DNA of 64,000 bases. It comes from Nocardioides caldifontis. GTDB lineage: Bacteria; Actinomycetota; Actinomycetes; Propionibacteriales; Nocardioidaceae. Under the pieces are notes generated by a model that saw only the letters and a program-made list of their open reading frames with translations, was not told where the DNA came from and ran no database searches. The position numbers were made by a program, and so were the translations under genes. The stretch is taken from the NCBI RefSeq assembly GCF_008087345.1, contig NZ_ML701736.1, positions 375,187-439,186 on the forward strand. The letters run 5' to 3'. Below are positions 44,187-54,909 of the stretch, in pieces (the first letter of the stretch is position 1; each line of letters begins with the position of its first letter).

Positions 44187-44768
44187 ATGGCTGACGACCT
44201 CGACCAGGCTCTCGCCAACGTCGGCGCCCGGCTCCGGTCGCTGCGCCAGCAGCGCGGCACGACCCTGTCCGACCTGGCCGCCCAGACCGGCATCTCGCTG
44301 AGCACGCTGTCCCGGCTCGAGTCGGGGGACCGCCGCCCGACGCTCGAGCTGCTGCTGCCGCTGGCCCGCGTGTACGGCGTCACGCTGGACGAGCTCGTCG
44401 ACGCCCCGCCCACCGGCGACCCGCGGATCCACCTGCGTCCTGTCGACCGGCACGGGATGACGATGATCCCGCTCACCCGCCGGGCCGGGGGGATCCAGGC
44501 GTACAAGCTGGTGGTCCGGCCGTCGAGGCGGGAGCCGGAGCTGCAGACCCACGAAGGCTACGAGTGGCTCTACGTGCTCGACGGACGGCTGCGGGTGCTC
44601 CTCGCCGAGCACGACTTCGTGATGGCCCCCGGGGAGGCGGCGGAGTTCGACACCCGGGTGCCGCACTGGTTCGGGGCCGCCGACGACCAGCCGGTCGAGT
44701 TCCTCAGCCTCTTCGGCCGCCAGGGCGAGCGCGCACACCTGCGGGCCCGCCCGCGGACGCCGGGGTGA
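44187..44768 (+). CDS. XRE-family regulator with C-terminal cupin domain
   Basis: A 193-residue regulator. The helix-turn-helix (about 11-66) reads LRSLRQQRGTTLSDLAAQTG and ISLSTLSRLESGDRRPTLEL. A cupin domain (about 95-185, with THEGYEWLYVLDGRLRVLL and APGEAAEFDTRVPHWFGA) probably binds a small ligand or metal through its His residues. ATG 44187 lies 6 nt after a -10-like box with no ribosome site. It is divergent from the thioredoxin-reductase-like gene and is 23 nt before mshC. Confidence 0.88.
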   Translation: MADDLDQALANVGARLRSLRQQRGTTLSDLAAQTGISLSTLSRLESGDRRPTLELLLPLARVYGVTLDELVDAPPTGDPRIHLRPVDRHGMTMIPLTRRAGGIQAYKLVVRPSRREPELQTHEGYEWLYVLDGRLRVLLAEHDFVMAPGEAAEFDTRVPHWFGAADDQPVEFLSLFGRQGERAHLRARPRTPG

Positions 44769-44779
44769 GAGCGCCTGGA

Positions 44780-44785
44780 TAGGCT
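44780..44785 (+). promoter_or_regulatory. -10 element TAGGCT, leaderless start of mshC
   Basis: TAGGCT ends 6 nt before ATG 44792. Confidence 0.55.
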
Positions 44786-44791
44786 GCGCCC

Positions 44792-46015
44792 ATGCGTGCG
44801 TGGCCTGCTCCGACGGTTCCGTCGCTCGAGCACCTCGGACGCGCCCCGGCCGTCCGGCTCCACGACACGGCGGCCCGCGAGCCGCGCACCCTGGAGCCGC
44901 TCGACGGCCCGGCCCGCCTCTACGTCTGCGGGATCACGCCGTACGACGCCACCCACATCGGCCACGCCGCGACCTACCTGGCGTTCGACCTCCTCAACCG
45001 GGCCTGGCGCGACGCGGGCCACGAGGTGCGCTACGTGCAGAACGTCACCGACGTCGACGACCCGCTGCTCGAGCGCGCGGACCGCGACGGCGAGGACTGG
45101 CGGGCGCTGGCCGACCGGGAGATCGAGCGGTTCCGCCGGGACTGCGAGGCGCTGCGGATCCTCCCGCCCGACGCCTACGTCGGCGTGGTCGAGGCGATCG
45201 ACCTGGTCGTCGAGATGGTCGAGGCGCTCCGCGAAGCCGGCCACGCCTACGAGGTCGACGGCGACTGGTACTTCTCGGTCCGCTCCGACCCGTCCTTCGG
45301 CTCGGTCGGCCACTACTCCGAGGAGGAGATGCTGCGGCTCGCGGCCGAGCGCGGCGGCGACAACGACCGGCCCGGCAAGAAGGACCCGCTCGACTGCCTG
45401 CTGTGGCGGGGCGAGCGGCCCGGTGAGCCGTCCTGGCCGTCGCCGATGGGCGCCGGACGCCCCGGCTGGCACGTCGAGTGCAGCGCGATCGCGCGGGCCC
45501 ACCTCGGCGACGCGATCGACGTGCAGGGCGGCGGCAGCGACCTGGTGTTCCCGCACCACGAGATGAGCGCGTCGGAGGCGCACGTCGCGCACCCTGGCAG
45601 CACGTTCGCGAAGAGCTACGTCCACGGCGGGATGGTCGCGTACCAGGGCGCGAAGATGTCCAAGTCGCTGGGCAACCTCGTCTTCGTCTCCAGGCTGCGC
45701 GAGGCGGGCGTCGACCCGGCGCACATCCGCCTGGCGATCGCCGCCCACCACTACCGCAGCGACTGGGAGTGGACCGACGACGACCTCCGGATCGCGGGGG
45801 AGCGGCTCGCCGCCTGGCGTCGGGCGCTGCCCACGGCCGGGCTCGACTCCGCGACCGCGCTCGTCGCCGACGTGCGGGCCGCGCTCGCCGACGACCTCGA
45901 CGCGCCGCGGGCGCTCGAGCTCCTGGACGCGTGGGCGGCCGGCCCGGCGGGCGACGGGAGCGGCGCCGGTCTGGTCCGCGACCTCGTCGACGCCCGGCTC
46001 GGCGTCGCGCTCTAG
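44792..46015 (+). CDS. mshC: Cysteine:GlcN-Ins ligase MshC (mycothiol biosynthesis)
   Basis: A 407-residue enzyme that joins cysteine to 1-D-myo-inosityl-2-amino-2-deoxy-glucopyranoside, using ATP, in the fourth stage of mycothiol synthesis. It resembles cysteinyl-tRNA synthetase: the HIGH motif is in [10 protein letters not shown], the KMSKS motif in AKMSKSLGN, and the zinc-site residues in [17 protein letters not shown] and [11 protein letters not shown]. It lacks the tRNA anticodon domain, which separates MshC from CysS. Mycothiol confirms an actinobacterial host. Confidence 0.95.
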   Translation: MRAWPAPTVPSLEHLGRAPAVRLHDTAAREPRTLEPLDGPARLYVCGITPYDATHIGHAATYLAFDLLNRAWRDAGHEVRYVQNVTDVDDPLLERADRDGEDWRALADREIERFRRDCEALRILPPDAYVGVVEAIDLVVEMVEALREAGHAYEVDGDWYFSVRSDPSFGSVGHYSEEEMLRLAAERGGDNDRPGKKDPLDCLLWRGERPGEPSWPSPMGAGRPGWHVECSAIARAHLGDAIDVQGGGSDLVFPHHEMSASEAHVAHPGSTFAKSYVHGGMVAYQGAKMSKSLGNLVFVSRLREAGVDPAHIRLAIAAHHYRSDWEWTDDDLRIAGERLAAWRRALPTAGLDSATALVADVRAALADDLDAPRALELLDAWAAGPAGDGSGAGLVRDLVDARLGVAL

Positions 46016-46022
46016 CCGCCGC

Positions 46023-46874
46023 TCAGCCGTCCGGGTTCTCGCGCCGCTTCAGGTAGCGCTCGAACTCCCGGGCGATCGCCTCGCCGCTCGCCTCGGGCAG
46101 GTCGGCGGTGTCCCGGGTCTCCTCGAGCGCCCGCACGTAGTCGCCGATCTCCTCGTCCTCCGAGGCCAGCTCGTCGACGCCCCGCTCCCAGGCGCGCGCG
46201 TCCTCGGGGAGGTCCCCGAGCGGGATGCTGATCTCCAGCAGGTCCTCGAGCTGGCCCAGGAGCGCCAGCGTGGCCTTCGGGCACGGCGGCTGCGCGACGT
46301 AGTGCGGGACGGCGGCCCAGAACGACACCGCCGGCATGTCCGTGCGGACGCACGCGTCCTGGAACACCCCCACGATCCCGGTCGGTCCCTCGTAGTTGGA
46401 CTGCTCCAGCTTGAGCCGGTCGGCGAGCTCCGGCTCGGTGGCGGTGCCGGACACCGGGATCGGGCGCGTGTGCGGGGTGTCGGCGAGCAGCGCCCCCAGT
46501 GTGACGACCATCTCAGCGCCGAGCTCGTCGGCGCCCGCGAGCAGCTCGGCGCAGAACTGGCGCCAGCGCATGTTCGGCTCGATGCCGCGGAGCAGGATCA
46601 CGTCGCGGAGCGCCCCGGGCGGCGAGGCGACCGAGAGCTGGGTCGAGGGCCACGTGATGCGCCTCATGCCGTGCTCGTCGGTGCCGACCACCGGGCGGTT
46701 CATCTGGAAGTCGTAGAAGTCCTCCGGGTCGATGACGGCGGCCAGCTTCGCGTCCCACACCTCGAGCAGGTGGTCGACCACGCCCGACGCGGCGTCGGCG
46801 GCGTCGTTCCACCCCTCGAACGCCGCGATCAGCACGGGGGACCGGAGGGGACCCACTTCCTCGATCTCGATCAC
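46023..46874 (-). CDS. PAC2 family protein (ParJ-like)
   Basis: A 283-residue protein of the PAC2 family, related to proteasome-assembly chaperones: [25 protein letters not shown]-type sequence at the start and [20 protein letters not shown] in the middle. The Streptomyces homologue beside mshC, ParJ, is reported to influence ParA polymerisation and chromosome segregation. It lies 7 nt from the end of mshC on the opposite strand. GTG 46874 follows a TAGGCT box by 6 nt, so it is probably leaderless. Confidence 0.85.
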   Translation of the reverse strand: MIEIEEVGPLRSPVLIAAFEGWNDAADAASGVVDHLLEVWDAKLAAVIDPEDFYDFQMNRPVVGTDEHGMRRITWPSTQLSVASPPGALRDVILLRGIEPNMRWRQFCAELLAGADELGAEMVVTLGALLADTPHTRPIPVSGTATEPELADRLKLEQSNYEGPTGIVGVFQDACVRTDMPAVSFWAAVPHYVAQPPCPKATLALLGQLEDLLEISIPLGDLPEDARAWERGVDELASEDEEIGDYVRALEETRDTADLPEASGEAIAREFERYLKRRENPDG

Positions 46875-46880
46875 CTGTTC

Positions 46881-46886
46881 AGCCTA
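46881..46886 (-). promoter_or_regulatory. -10 element TAGGCT, leaderless start of the PAC2 gene
   Basis: Read on the minus strand, TAGGCT ends 6 nt before GTG 46874. Confidence 0.55.
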
Positions 46887-46979
46887 TGCCGCGCCCGGCC
46901 ACGATCCGGCTATTCGGAGGCCGTGCTCCGGCCGCCGCCTAGAGTGGGGACGTTCTGCCCGCCTACCCCGAAGGCCTCC

Positions 46980-49900
46980 GTGACCGACCAGACCACCGAC
47001 CTCGTGCGCCCCGACGTCACCGAGGAGCTCACCGCCGCGTTCCGCGAGCGGATCCTCGTGCTCGACGGCGCCATGGGCACCGCCATCCAGCGGGACCGCC
47101 CTGACGAGGCAGGCTACCGCGGCGAGCGGTTCGCGGACTGGCCGTCCGACGTGCAGGGCAACAACGACCTGCTCACGATCACCCAGCCCGAGCTGGTCGC
47201 GACGATCCACCGCGAGTACCTCGACGCCGGCGCCGACATCATCGAGACCAACACGTTCAACGCGAACGCCGTCTCGCTGTCCGACTACGGCATGCAGGAG
47301 CTGGCCTACGAGCTGAACTACGAGGGCGCACGCCTGGCCCGCCGCGAGTGCGACGCCGCCACCGAGCGGACGCCGGACCGCCCGCGCTACGTGGCCGGCG
47401 CGCTCGGGCCCACGACCCGCACCGCGTCGATCTCGCCCGAGGTCAACGACCCGGGCGCCCGCAACGTCGGGTTCGTGCAGCTCGTCGAGGCGTACGGCGA
47501 GGCGGCGCGCGGGCTCGTCGACGGCGGCGCCGACCTGCTCGTCGTCGAGACGATCTTCGACACGCTCAACGCCAAGGCCGCGATCTTCGCCCTCGAGACG
47601 CTCTTCGAGGAGCGCGGTCGGCGCTGGCCGGTGATCATCTCCGGCACCATCACCGACGCCTCGGGCCGCACGCTGTCCGGCCAGACCACCGAGGCGTTCT
47701 GGCACTCGGTCCGCCACGTGGACCCGCTCGCCGTCGGGCTCAACTGCGCGCTTGGCGCCCGGGAGATGCGTCCGTACCTCGCCGAGCTGTCGCGCCTCGC
47801 CGACTGCTTCGTCTCCTGCTATCCCAACGCCGGGCTGCCCAACGCGTTCGGCGAGTACGACGAGGCGGCGGAGCAGACCGCCGAGGTCGTCGGCGAGTTC
47901 GCCCAGGCGGGGCTGGTCAACCTCGTCGGCGGCTGCTGCGGCACGACGCCGGACCACGTCGCCGCGATCGCCAAGGCGGTCACCGACGCGACCCCGCGCG
48001 TCCCCGCCACCGTGGAGCCCGCCTGCCGGCTGTCCGGGCTCGAGCCGTTGACCATCGACGCCGACTCGCTGTTCGTCAACGTCGGGGAGCGCACCAACAT
48101 CACCGGCTCCGCACGGTTCCGCAACCTGATCAAGGCCGGCGACTACGACACCGCGCTCTCCGTCGCCCGTCAGCAGGTCGAGGCCGGCGCTCAGGTCATC
48201 GACGTCAACATGGACGAGGGGATGATCGACGGCGTCGCGGCGATGGACCGCTTCACCAAGCTCATCGCCGCCGAGCCCGACATCTCCCGGGTCCCGGTGA
48301 TGGTCGACTCCTCGAAGTGGGAGGTCATCGAGGCCGGGCTCCGCAACCTGCAGGGCAAGTCGATCGTCAACTCCATCTCGCTGAAGGAGGGCGAGGAGAA
48401 GTTCCTCGCCCAGGCCCGGCTCTGCCGCAAGTACGGCGCCGCGGTCGTCGTGATGGCCTTCGACGAGGACGGCCAGGCCGACGACCTCGAGCGCCGCAAG
48501 GAGATCTGCGGCCGCGCCTACCGGCTGCTGACCGAGGAGGTCGGCTTCGACCCCCACGACCTGGTCTTCGACCCGAACGTCTTCGCGGTCGCGACGGGCA
48601 TCGAGGAGCACGCCGGCTACGGGCTCGACTTCATCGAGGCGACCCGCTGGATCAAGCAGAACCTCTCCGGTGCGCTCGTCTCCGGCGGCATCTCGAACGT
48701 CTCGTTCTCCTTCCGCGGCAACAACGCGGTCCGCGAGGCGATCCACGCGGTGTTCCTGTTCCACGCCATCGCGGCGGGGCTCGACATGGGCATCGTCAAC
48801 GCGGGCGTGCTCGGCAACTACGACGAGATCGACCCCGAGCTCCGCGACGCGATCGAGGACGTCGTCCTCAACCGGGCGGAGGACCCGCTGGCCGCGACCG
48901 AGCGGCTGCTCCAGCTCGCCGAGCGGTTCCGCGGCGACGGGGGAGCGGCGGGCGCGGCCGACGACGCCTGGCGGTCGCTGCCGGTCGAGGAGCGGATCAC
49001 CCACGCGCTGGTGAAGGGGATCGACGCCCACGTCGAGGAGGACACCGAGGAGCTGCGCGCACTCATCGCGGAGCGCGGCGGCCGGCCGCTCGAGGTGATC
49101 GAGGGTCCGCTGATGGACGGCATGAACGTCGTCGGCGACCTGTTCGGCTCCGGCAAGATGTTCCTCCCGCAGGTGGTGAAGTCCGCCCGCGTGATGAAGA
49201 AGGCCGTCGCCTACCTGATCCCCTTCATCGAGGCCGAGAAGAAGCCAGGCGACGCCGAGCGCGCCAAGGGCAAAATTGTCATGGCGACAGTCAAGGGCGA
49301 CGTCCACGACATCGGGAAGAACATCGTCGGTGTCGTGCTGCAGTGCAACAACTACGACGTCGTCGACCTCGGCGTGATGGTGCCGGCGCAGAAGATCCTC
49401 GACACCGCCCGCGAGGAGAAGGCCGACCTCATCGGGTTGTCGGGGCTGATCACGCCGTCGCTCGACGAGATGGTCGGCTTCGCCGCCGAGATGGAGCGGC
49501 AGGGGCTCGACATCCCGCTGCTGATCGGCGGCGCGACCACCTCGCGCGCGCACACCGCGGTCAAGGTCGACCCGAAGTACCACGGCCCGGTCGTCTGGGT
49601 GAAGGACGCCTCCCGCTCGGTCCCCGTCGCTTCCCAGCTGCTCTCCGACGAGCAGCGGCCCAAGCTGATGGAGACCGTGAAGGCCGACTTCGACTCGATC
49701 CGCGAGCGGCACAGCGCGCGCCAGACCGCCCGGGCCCTCACCTCGCTCGAGAAGGCGCGCGCCAACGCCTCGCCGATCGCGTGGGAGGGCTACCAGCCGC
49801 CGCGGCCGAACCTCGTCGGCCGCAAGGTGCTCGAGGGGTTCGACCTCACCGAGCTCCGTCCCTACATCGACTGGCAGCCGTTCTTCAACGCCTGGGAGAT

Positions 49901-50726
49901 GAAGGGCCGGTTCCCCGACATCCTCAACAACCCGACGTCGGGGGAGGCCGCCCGCAAGCTCTACGACGACGCCCAGGAGATGCTCGACAAGGTGACCGCC
50001 GAGGGGTGGCTCACCGCGAACGGCGTGGTGGGGATCTTCCCGGCCAACCGCGTCGACGGCGAGGACCTCGAGGTCTACACCGACGAGACGCGGGCCGACG
50101 TACGGCTGCGGCTGCACCACCTGCGGCAACAGGGCGAGCAGCGCCACGGGCTCCCGCACCGCTCCCTCGCCGACTTCGTCGCGCCGAAGGACACCGGCAT
50201 CGAGGACTGGGTCGGCGCCTTCGCGGTGACCGCCGGGCTCGGGGCCGCCGAGCGGATCTCGGAGTTCAAGGCGTCGCTCGACGACTACTCGGCGATCCTG
50301 CTGGAGTCGCTCGCCGACCGGCTCGCCGAGGCGTTCGCCGAGCGGCTCCACGAGCTGGTCCGCAAGGAGCTGTGGGGCTACGCGCCCGACGAGCAGCTCG
50401 ACAACGTCGCGCTGATCAAGGAGCAGTACGACGGGATCCGGCCCGCACCCGGCTACCCCGCGTGCCCCGACCACACCGAGAAGGCGCTCCTGTGGGAGCT
50501 GCTCGACGTCGAGGCCGCCACCGGGATCCAGCTCACCGAGAGCATGGCGATGTGGCCGGGGGCCGCGGTCAGCGGCTTCTACTTCTCCCACCCGGACTCG
50601 CAGTACTTCACCCTCGGCCGCATCGGGCAGGACCAGGTCGCCGACTACGCCCGCCGCAAGGGGTGGACGTTGAAGGAGGCCGAGCGCTGGCTCTCGCCGA
50701 ACCTCGGCTACGAGCCCGAGGACTGA
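46980..50726 (+). CDS. metH: Cobalamin-dependent methionine synthase MetH
   Basis: A 1248-residue four-module enzyme that methylates homocysteine with methyl-tetrahydrofolate through methylcobalamin. Homocysteine domain (about 10-340): zinc cysteines in GLNCALG and [10 protein letters not shown]. Folate domain (about 355-620): [14 protein letters not shown]. Cobalamin domain (about 650-890): [10 protein letters not shown] with the cobalt ligand His776. Reactivation domain (about 920-1240): [15 protein letters not shown] binds AdoMet. All modules are present. Start GTG 46980 has GAAGG upstream, and a TAGAGT -10 box lies 34 nt before it. I see no cobalamin riboswitch in the short leader. Confidence 0.97.
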   Translation: MTDQTTDLVRPDVTEELTAAFRERILVLDGAMGTAIQRDRPDEAGYRGERFADWPSDVQGNNDLLTITQPELVATIHREYLDAGADIIETNTFNANAVSLSDYGMQELAYELNYEGARLARRECDAATERTPDRPRYVAGALGPTTRTASISPEVNDPGARNVGFVQLVEAYGEAARGLVDGGADLLVVETIFDTLNAKAAIFALETLFEERGRRWPVIISGTITDASGRTLSGQTTEAFWHSVRHVDPLAVGLNCALGAREMRPYLAELSRLADCFVSCYPNAGLPNAFGEYDEAAEQTAEVVGEFAQAGLVNLVGGCCGTTPDHVAAIAKAVTDATPRVPATVEPACRLSGLEPLTIDADSLFVNVGERTNITGSARFRNLIKAGDYDTALSVARQQVEAGAQVIDVNMDEGMIDGVAAMDRFTKLIAAEPDISRVPVMVDSSKWEVIEAGLRNLQGKSIVNSISLKEGEEKFLAQARLCRKYGAAVVVMAFDEDGQADDLERRKEICGRAYRLLTEEVGFDPHDLVFDPNVFAVATGIEEHAGYGLDFIEATRWIKQNLSGALVSGGISNVSFSFRGNNAVREAIHAVFLFHAIAAGLDMGIVNAGVLGNYDEIDPELRDAIEDVVLNRAEDPLAATERLLQLAERFRGDGGAAGAADDAWRSLPVEERITHALVKGIDAHVEEDTEELRALIAERGGRPLEVIEGPLMDGMNVVGDLFGSGKMFLPQVVKSARVMKKAVAYLIPFIEAEKKPGDAERAKGKIVMATVKGDVHDIGKNIVGVVLQCNNYDVVDLGVMVPAQKILDTAREEKADLIGLSGLITPSLDEMVGFAAEMERQGLDIPLLIGGATTSRAHTAVKVDPKYHGPVVWVKDASRSVPVASQLLSDEQRPKLMETVKADFDSIRERHSARQTARALTSLEKARANASPIAWEGYQPPRPNLVGRKVLEGFDLTELRPYIDWQPFFNAWEMKGRFPDILNNPTSGEAARKLYDDAQEMLDKVTAEGWLTANGVVGIFPANRVDGEDLEVYTDETRADVRLRLHHLRQQGEQRHGLPHRSLADFVAPKDTGIEDWVGAFAVTAGLGAAERISEFKASLDDYSAILLESLADRLAEAFAERLHELVRKELWGYAPDEQLDNVALIKEQYDGIRPAPGYPACPDHTEKALLWELLDVEAATGIQLTESMAMWPGAAVSGFYFSHPDSQYFTLGRIGQDQVADYARRKGWTLKEAERWLSPNLGYEPED

Positions 50727-50737
50727 GCCCGCGCCAG

Positions 50738-50761
50738 GGTGGTCGAGCCTGTCGAACCACC
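50738..50761. repeat. Intergenic palindrome, copy C
   Basis: GGTGGT-TCGAGCCTGTCGA-type sequence with arms GGTGGT/AACCACC between the convergent metH and permease genes. Related to copies at 21861 and 37742. It could also serve as a two-way terminator. Confidence 0.65.
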
Positions 50762-50767
50762 GGGTGG

Positions 50768-52921
50768 TCAGGCGCGCGAGCGCGCCAGCAGGAACACGAA
50801 GTACGGCGCACCGAGCAGCGCGACGACCAGCCCGGCCGGGATCTGCGCCGGGGCGATCGCCGTGCGCCCGACCGTGTCCGCGACCACCAGCAGCAGGGCG
50901 CCCACGAGCACCGCGACCGGGATCACCCGCACGCTGCGGGAGCCCACGAGCGCCCGGGCGATGTGCGGGGAGACCAGCCCCACGAAGCCGACCACCCCGA
51001 CGGCGGACACCGCCATCGCGGTGAGCACCGCCGCGGTCAGCAGCACCAGGAGGCGGACCCGCTCGAGAGGGATCCCGACCACCCGGGGGGTGTCCTCGTC
51101 GAGGGCGAGGAGGTCGAGCTCGCGGCGGACCACGAGGGCCAGGGGGAGGGCGACGAGGAGGGCGAGGGCCACCGGGAGGACCTGCTCCCAGCTCCGCCCG
51201 TACGTCGAGCCGGACAGCCAGGTGTAGATCCGCGGCGTGTCCCAGGGGTTGGAGCGGACCAGCAGGAAGGTGCTGAGCGACACCGAGCCGTACCAGACAC
51301 CGATGCCGATGAGCACCAGCCGCTCGGCGTCGAGCCCGCCCCGCCAGGCCAGGCCGTAGACGAGGCCGAAGGCGACCAGCGACCCGATCGTCGCCGCGAG
51401 CAGCATCGTCGAGGTGGCGGCCGCGGCGGTGGCGGTGCCGAAGCCGCTCGACAGGCCGGTCACCACGACGACGGCGCCGACACCGGCACCTCCGGTGATG
51501 CCGAGGATGCCGGGCTCGGCGAGCGGGTTGCGGCAGGTCGCCTGCACGATCGTCCCGGCGAGCGCCAGGGCGGCGCCGCCGAGCACCGCCGCGGCGACCC
51601 GCGGCGCGCGCTCGTCGAGGGCGAACTGCACCAGGGGGAGCCCCTCGCCGCTGAGCCACGCCACGATGTCGCCGGTGTAGAGCCACTGGTGGCCTGCGAG
51701 CAGCCCGACGACGACGGTGGACGCCGTCGCGAGGGCGCAGACCGTGAGCACGACGACGAAGCGGCCCCGGCCGCGCACGGTCACCGACGCGCCGGGGGGC
51801 CGACGGCTCGGACCGGCGTCGCGCCCGCCGCGCGCCAGCAGCACCATCACGACCGCGCCGGCGACCGTCGTGGTCACGCCGGTCGGGACGGACATCGCCT
51901 CGTCGGCGCCGACCGCGGCCCGGATGGTCACGTCGGCGAGCACCACCACCAGCGCACCGAGGAGCCCGGCGGTGGGCAGCAGCACGACGTGCCGGTGCAC
52001 CGCGGGCACCAGCCTGCCCAGCAGCCGGGCGATGACCGGGGCGCAGAGCCCCACGAAGCCGATCGGCCCGGCCAGGGTTACCGAGCCCGCGGTGAGCAGC
52101 ACCGCGAGCACGGTGCCGACCGCCCGCGTCGAGCGGGCCCGCACCCCGAGGACCGAGGCGGCGTCATCGCCGAGCGCGAGCAGGTCGAGCCGGCGGGAGA
52201 GCAGGAGGCCGCACCCGGTGGCCACCGCGACGACCGGCGCCGCCTGCAGGAAGGCGTCGATGTTCAGCTGGCTGAGCGACCCGCTGCCCCAGGCGAAGAG
52301 GCTGGTGGTCTCCTCCTGGAAGAGGATGAGCAACGTCGAGGTGCCGGACTGGAGAGCCAGCGCGACGGCGGAGCCGGCCAGGATCAACCGGGTCGTCGAG
52401 GTGCCGGCGCCGCCGGCCAGCGCCAGGACGAGCGCGGCGGCGGCGATGCCCCCGACGAAGGCGGTGAGCCCGGATGCCCACAGCGGCACCGCCAGCCCGA
52501 ACGCGGCGACCACCGTGACCGCGAAGTACGCCCCGCCGGTGACCGCGAGCGTGTCGGGAGAGGCCAGCGCGTTGCGGGCCAGGGACTGGAGCAGGGCGCC
52601 GGCTACGCCCAGCGCGAAGCCGACGGCGATGCCGGCAGCCAGTCGGGGGATGCGGGAGCCGGTGAGGATCTCGGCCGTGGTCGCGGTCGCACCGTGCGTG
52701 TCCTCGCGCCCGAGCAGGAGGGCGACGAGGTCACCGGTCCCGACCCCCGAGGTGCCCTGGGTCAGGTGCCACAGGGCCGCCGCGAGCAGCGCGACCACGA
52801 GCGCCGCCAGGACGAGGAGCGCACCCCCGGTCCCGCCACGACGTGCGCCGGGCTCCGTCACCGCAGTGGTGACGGTGGCCGGCGCGGCGTCCGGGCGGGT
52901 GGCCGGGGGTGTCTGGGTCAT
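50768..52921 (-). CDS. Iron-siderophore ABC transporter permease, fused tandem FecCD protein
   Basis: A 717-residue protein made of two FecCD/BtuC permease domains in tandem (about 35-350 and 385-717), as in E. coli FhuB. Each half has the family helices GILGITGGAGVGAVV- or DTLAVTGGAYFAVTV-type, and the loops VVGFVGLVSPHIARAL and IGFVGLCAPVIARLL. About 20 transmembrane helices in all. It is the last gene of an operon with a binding protein (24 nt upstream) and ATPase. The operon sits behind an IdeR-like box, so ferric-siderophore import at the inner membrane is expected. Confidence 0.92.
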   Translation of the reverse strand: MTQTPPATRPDAAPATVTTAVTEPGARRGGTGGALLVLAALVVALLAAALWHLTQGTSGVGTGDLVALLLGREDTHGATATTAEILTGSRIPRLAAGIAVGFALGVAGALLQSLARNALASPDTLAVTGGAYFAVTVVAAFGLAVPLWASGLTAFVGGIAAAALVLALAGGAGTSTTRLILAGSAVALALQSGTSTLLILFQEETTSLFAWGSGSLSQLNIDAFLQAAPVVAVATGCGLLLSRRLDLLALGDDAASVLGVRARSTRAVGTVLAVLLTAGSVTLAGPIGFVGLCAPVIARLLGRLVPAVHRHVVLLPTAGLLGALVVVLADVTIRAAVGADEAMSVPTGVTTTVAGAVVMVLLARGGRDAGPSRRPPGASVTVRGRGRFVVVLTVCALATASTVVVGLLAGHQWLYTGDIVAWLSGEGLPLVQFALDERAPRVAAAVLGGAALALAGTIVQATCRNPLAEPGILGITGGAGVGAVVVVTGLSSGFGTATAAAATSTMLLAATIGSLVAFGLVYGLAWRGGLDAERLVLIGIGVWYGSVSLSTFLLVRSNPWDTPRIYTWLSGSTYGRSWEQVLPVALALLVALPLALVVRRELDLLALDEDTPRVVGIPLERVRLLVLLTAAVLTAMAVSAVGVVGFVGLVSPHIARALVGSRSVRVIPVAVLVGALLLVVADTVGRTAIAPAQIPAGLVVALLGAPYFVFLLARSRA

Positions 52922-52944
52922 CGGGGCGTCACCGGTTCAACAGG

Positions 52945-53979
52945 TCACTGGGTGAGCAGGTCCACGTAGGCGTCGAGCACCTGGGACGCCGACGACGGGC
53001 CGCCGAAGGTCCAGATCCCCTCCGGGAAGGCGTGGCTGCGTCCCTCGGCGACCGCCGGGATCGACTTCCAGACCTTGCTCTTCTCCAGCTCGGCGAACAC
53101 GTCGCCGGCGGGGTCGACCGTGCCGGTGTGGAAGAAGGTGGCGTCGCCGACCTTGGTCATCCCCTCGATGTCGGTCTGGCCGAGGCCGTACGCCGGGTCG
53201 ACCTCGCCCTCCCAGGCGTTGACGAGACCGAGCTCCTCGCCCAGCTCGCCCATCAGCGACCCCTGGCCGAACGGGCGGATCGCGACGTTGGCGCCGTCGA
53301 CCCAGCCGTCGAAGTACACGAACTCCGTGCCTGCGACGTCGGTGTCCTCCAGGGCCGCCTTGGCCTCCTCGAGCTTCGCGTCGAGCTCGCCGAGCACCTC
53401 GTCGGCCCGCTCCTCGCGGCCGGTCGCCTGCGCGATCAGCTCGAAGGTGGCCCTCATGTTGCCGATCGGGTCGGCCGCGTCGGCGCCCTTGGTGGCAAGC
53501 ACCGGCACGTCGTACTTCGCGAGCTGCTTGAGGATCTCGTCCTCGGCCGTGTACGCCTCGACGACGACGAGGTCCGGGTTGGTGCCGAACAGCGCCTCGA
53601 GGTTCGGCTCGCCGCGGGTGCCGACGTCCGTGGTGCCCTCGGGGAGCTCCTCGGAGGTGACCCACGTGGAGTACCCCTCGACGTCGGCCACCGCGACCGG
53701 GTTCACGCAGAGCGCCAGCAGGTCCTCGGTCTGCTGCCACTCGAGGACGGCGACCCGCTCGGCCGGGGCGTCCAGCTCGAGCTCACGGCCGTAGGAGTCG
53801 GTGAGGCTGACCGGCCCCTCCGAGGTCGCGACGTCGTCGCAGCCGGAGGAGGATGCGGCCTGCTGGGTGTCGTCGCCTCCCTGGTCGGCGGAGTCGTTCG
53901 TGGTGGTCGTCTGACCGCAGGCCGCCAGCGCCAGGGCGGCGGCAGGGACCAGGGCAGCAGCGATCGATCGTCGGATCAT
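52945..53979 (-). CDS. Iron-siderophore ABC transporter binding lipoprotein
   Basis: A 344-residue lipoprotein (lipobox ALAACG) of the FecB/FhuD-type helical-backbone family. A Thr/Ser/Asp linker follows the anchor cysteine, then the domain starts VSLTDSYGRELELDAPAERVAVLEW. The second half has VYFDGWVDGANVAIRPFG and QSLM-like elements. GAGGAAGAG precedes ATG 53979. It captures an iron chelate outside the membrane for the fused permease. Which siderophore is unknown. Confidence 0.9.
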   Translation of the reverse strand: MIRRSIAAALVPAAALALAACGQTTTTNDSADQGGDDTQQAASSSGCDDVATSEGPVSLTDSYGRELELDAPAERVAVLEWQQTEDLLALCVNPVAVADVEGYSTWVTSEELPEGTTDVGTRGEPNLEALFGTNPDLVVVEAYTAEDEILKQLAKYDVPVLATKGADAADPIGNMRATFELIAQATGREERADEVLGELDAKLEEAKAALEDTDVAGTEFVYFDGWVDGANVAIRPFGQGSLMGELGEELGLVNAWEGEVDPAYGLGQTDIEGMTKVGDATFFHTGTVDPAGDVFAELEKSKVWKSIPAVAEGRSHAFPEGIWTFGGPSSASQVLDAYVDLLTQ

Positions 53980-54008
53980 CTCTTCCTCGTGTGTGTGAAG
54001 GGTCGGCG

Positions 54009-54806
<798 letters not shown>

Positions 54807-54821
54807 GGCGCAGAGGGTAGC

Positions 54822-54840
54822 CTAACTAAGGCTCCCCTAA
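54822..54840 (-). promoter_or_regulatory. IdeR/DtxR-type iron box
   Basis: CTAACTAAGGCTCCCCTAA matches the 19-bp IdeR/DmdR consensus TTAGGTTAGGCTAACCTAA at 13 positions, including the central AGGCT and the right half. It lies directly before the siderophore ATPase gene. The function is inferred from motif and context. Confidence 0.65.
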
Positions 54841-54909
54841 CAGAGGCGGTCCGCCTCCTCCTCCTAGGGTGGTCGGTGACTCCCGTCTCCTAGCACCACG
54901 GAGCCTGAC

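Noticed and set aside
46875-46979. Cobalamin or SAM riboswitch upstream of metH
   Set aside because: The intergenic stretch is about 105 nt, already holds two promoters, and shows no conserved riboswitch core.
46884-52969. Very long open frames antisense to or overlapping metH and the permease (1600 and 1873 codons)
   Set aside because: They are compositional shadows. metH and the permease have clear domain content in their own frames, and the overlapping frames do not.
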